A stretch of 6,129 bases of DNA, from contig CALAFU010000192.1 of assembly GCA_937891325.1 (NCBI GenBank), positions 1-6,129 of the forward strand, written 5' to 3'. Position numbers and translations under genes: made by a program. Source of the DNA: an uncultured Candidatus Melainabacteria bacterium (GTDB lineage Bacteria > Cyanobacteriota > Vampirovibrionia > Gastranaerophilales > Gastranaerophilaceae). A model generated the notes under the pieces. It worked only from the letters and a program-made list of their open reading frames with translations. It was not told where the DNA came from and did no database searches. This document shows positions 5,735 through 6,129 of the stretch, in pieces (positions within the stretch are counted from its first letter, which is position 1; each line of letters begins with the position of its first letter).

Positions 5735-6129
5735 TTAAAATTTCAGATATTTCAAAAAAGCAAAACAGCCTTCGACAACATCGTCATAAGTTTCATCGAA
5801 ATTACCTGTATACCAAGGATCTCTTATATTGCGAGGATTATTTGTGTAATCCAAAAGTCTTTTAATTTTATTATCCTTGTCTTCACCTACAATATACTCA
5901 ATATCGCTAATATTTTCAGAATCCATAGCTATAATATAGTCATAATAATCGTAATCGTGTTTTCTTATTTTACGTGAGTAATGCTCTTTAAAATATACGC
6001 CATTTTTGCGTAAAACTTCTTTTGTACCGCAATGAATACCCGCATGACACATTTCGTTATAACCTTCAGTACCAGCAGAATCTACTTCAAACTCGTCTTC
6101 AATTCCTTTTTCCTGTACCATATTTTCAA
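5735..6129 (-). CDS. low-molecular-weight protein tyrosine phosphatase, partial (N-terminus beyond the window)
   Basis: Cytoplasmic phosphatases of this family remove phosphate from tyrosine residues. In bacteria they often act on tyrosine kinases that control capsule or exopolysaccharide. The visible part, counted from the Met at 6121, has FEVDSAGTEGY (11-21), HYSRKI (47-52), DYIIAMDSENI (61-71) and DPWYTGNFDETYDDV (101-115). Asp101 in DPW is the catalytic acid. The catalytic P-loop CxxxxxR lies near the N-terminus of the family and would be off the right edge. The Met at 6121 is not the true start: codons before it read xEN, and complete homologues run (F)xNMVxEKG through this point. About 25 more residues are expected outside the window. 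The gene points toward the phosphoesterase remnant. Arsenate reductases of the same fold are an alternative, but the DPW motif supports the phosphatase. Confidence 0.9.
   Translation of the reverse strand, partial: ENMVQEKGIEDEFEVDSAGTEGYNEMCHAGIHCGTKEVLRKNGVYFKEHYSRKIRKHDYDYYDYIIAMDSENISDIEYIVGEDKDNKIKRLLDYTNNPRNIRDPWYTGNFDETYDDVVEGCFAFLKYLKF

Noticed and set aside
5735..6121. A complete 128-residue phosphatase starting at the Met at 6121
   Set aside because: The family needs its CxxxxxR loop upstream, and the codons before the Met remain open and fit the family, so the gene simply runs off the window.
1..6129. CRISPR arrays, tRNA or rRNA genes, insertion sequences, toxin-antitoxin or defence genes
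   Set aside because: I looked on both strands and saw no regular spaced repeats, cloverleaf-like sequences, transposase motifs or defence-family motifs.

Overview
The window looks like a low-GC, Gram-negative-type bacterial chromosome segment. It carries a Kdo-8-phosphate synthase gene (lipopolysaccharide precursor synthesis) and the remains of a YbhGFSR-type ABC exporter, which normally pairs with an outer-membrane channel. The AT-rich composition and TAA/TGA/TAG stops fit the ordinary bacterial code. An AT-rich gut lineage such as Gastranaerophilales (Melainabacteria) is possible, but that is a guess and the window alone cannot fix the taxon.

Layout. (1) 50-883, minus strand: kdsA, intact, of the metal-dependent class. 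(2) 884-1008: divergent promoter region with a -10/-35 pair for each direction. (3) 1009-3985, plus strand: an exporter operon in the order hlyD/ybhG - ybhF - ybhS - ybhR. The two permease genes are intact and overlap end to end. The first two genes are collapsed into one short frame: the start of the HlyD-type adaptor runs directly into the last part of the ATPase, and there is a TAA at codon 12. (4) 4056-5150, minus strand: a polytopic membrane protein with a DUF2157-like layout, convergent with the exporter operon. (5) about 5200-5628, plus strand: the C-terminal part of a calcineurin-like metallophosphoesterase whose 5' half is missing. (6) 5735-6129, minus strand: a low-molecular-weight protein tyrosine phosphatase, cut by the right edge of the window before its catalytic P-loop.

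How the genes work together. The only clear functional unit is the exporter operon. YbhS and YbhR form the membrane channel, YbhF should power it and YbhG should bridge the periplasm. Here the adaptor is lost beyond its first ~80 codons, and the ATPase has lost its first nucleotide-binding domain and the Walker A motif of the second. The channel proteins are therefore preserved without a visible energy source.

I see no new defence, mobile or RNA system. The most noteworthy signal is gene decay by deletion at two separate places in 6 kb (exporter front end and phosphoesterase). It should first be tested against assembly error.
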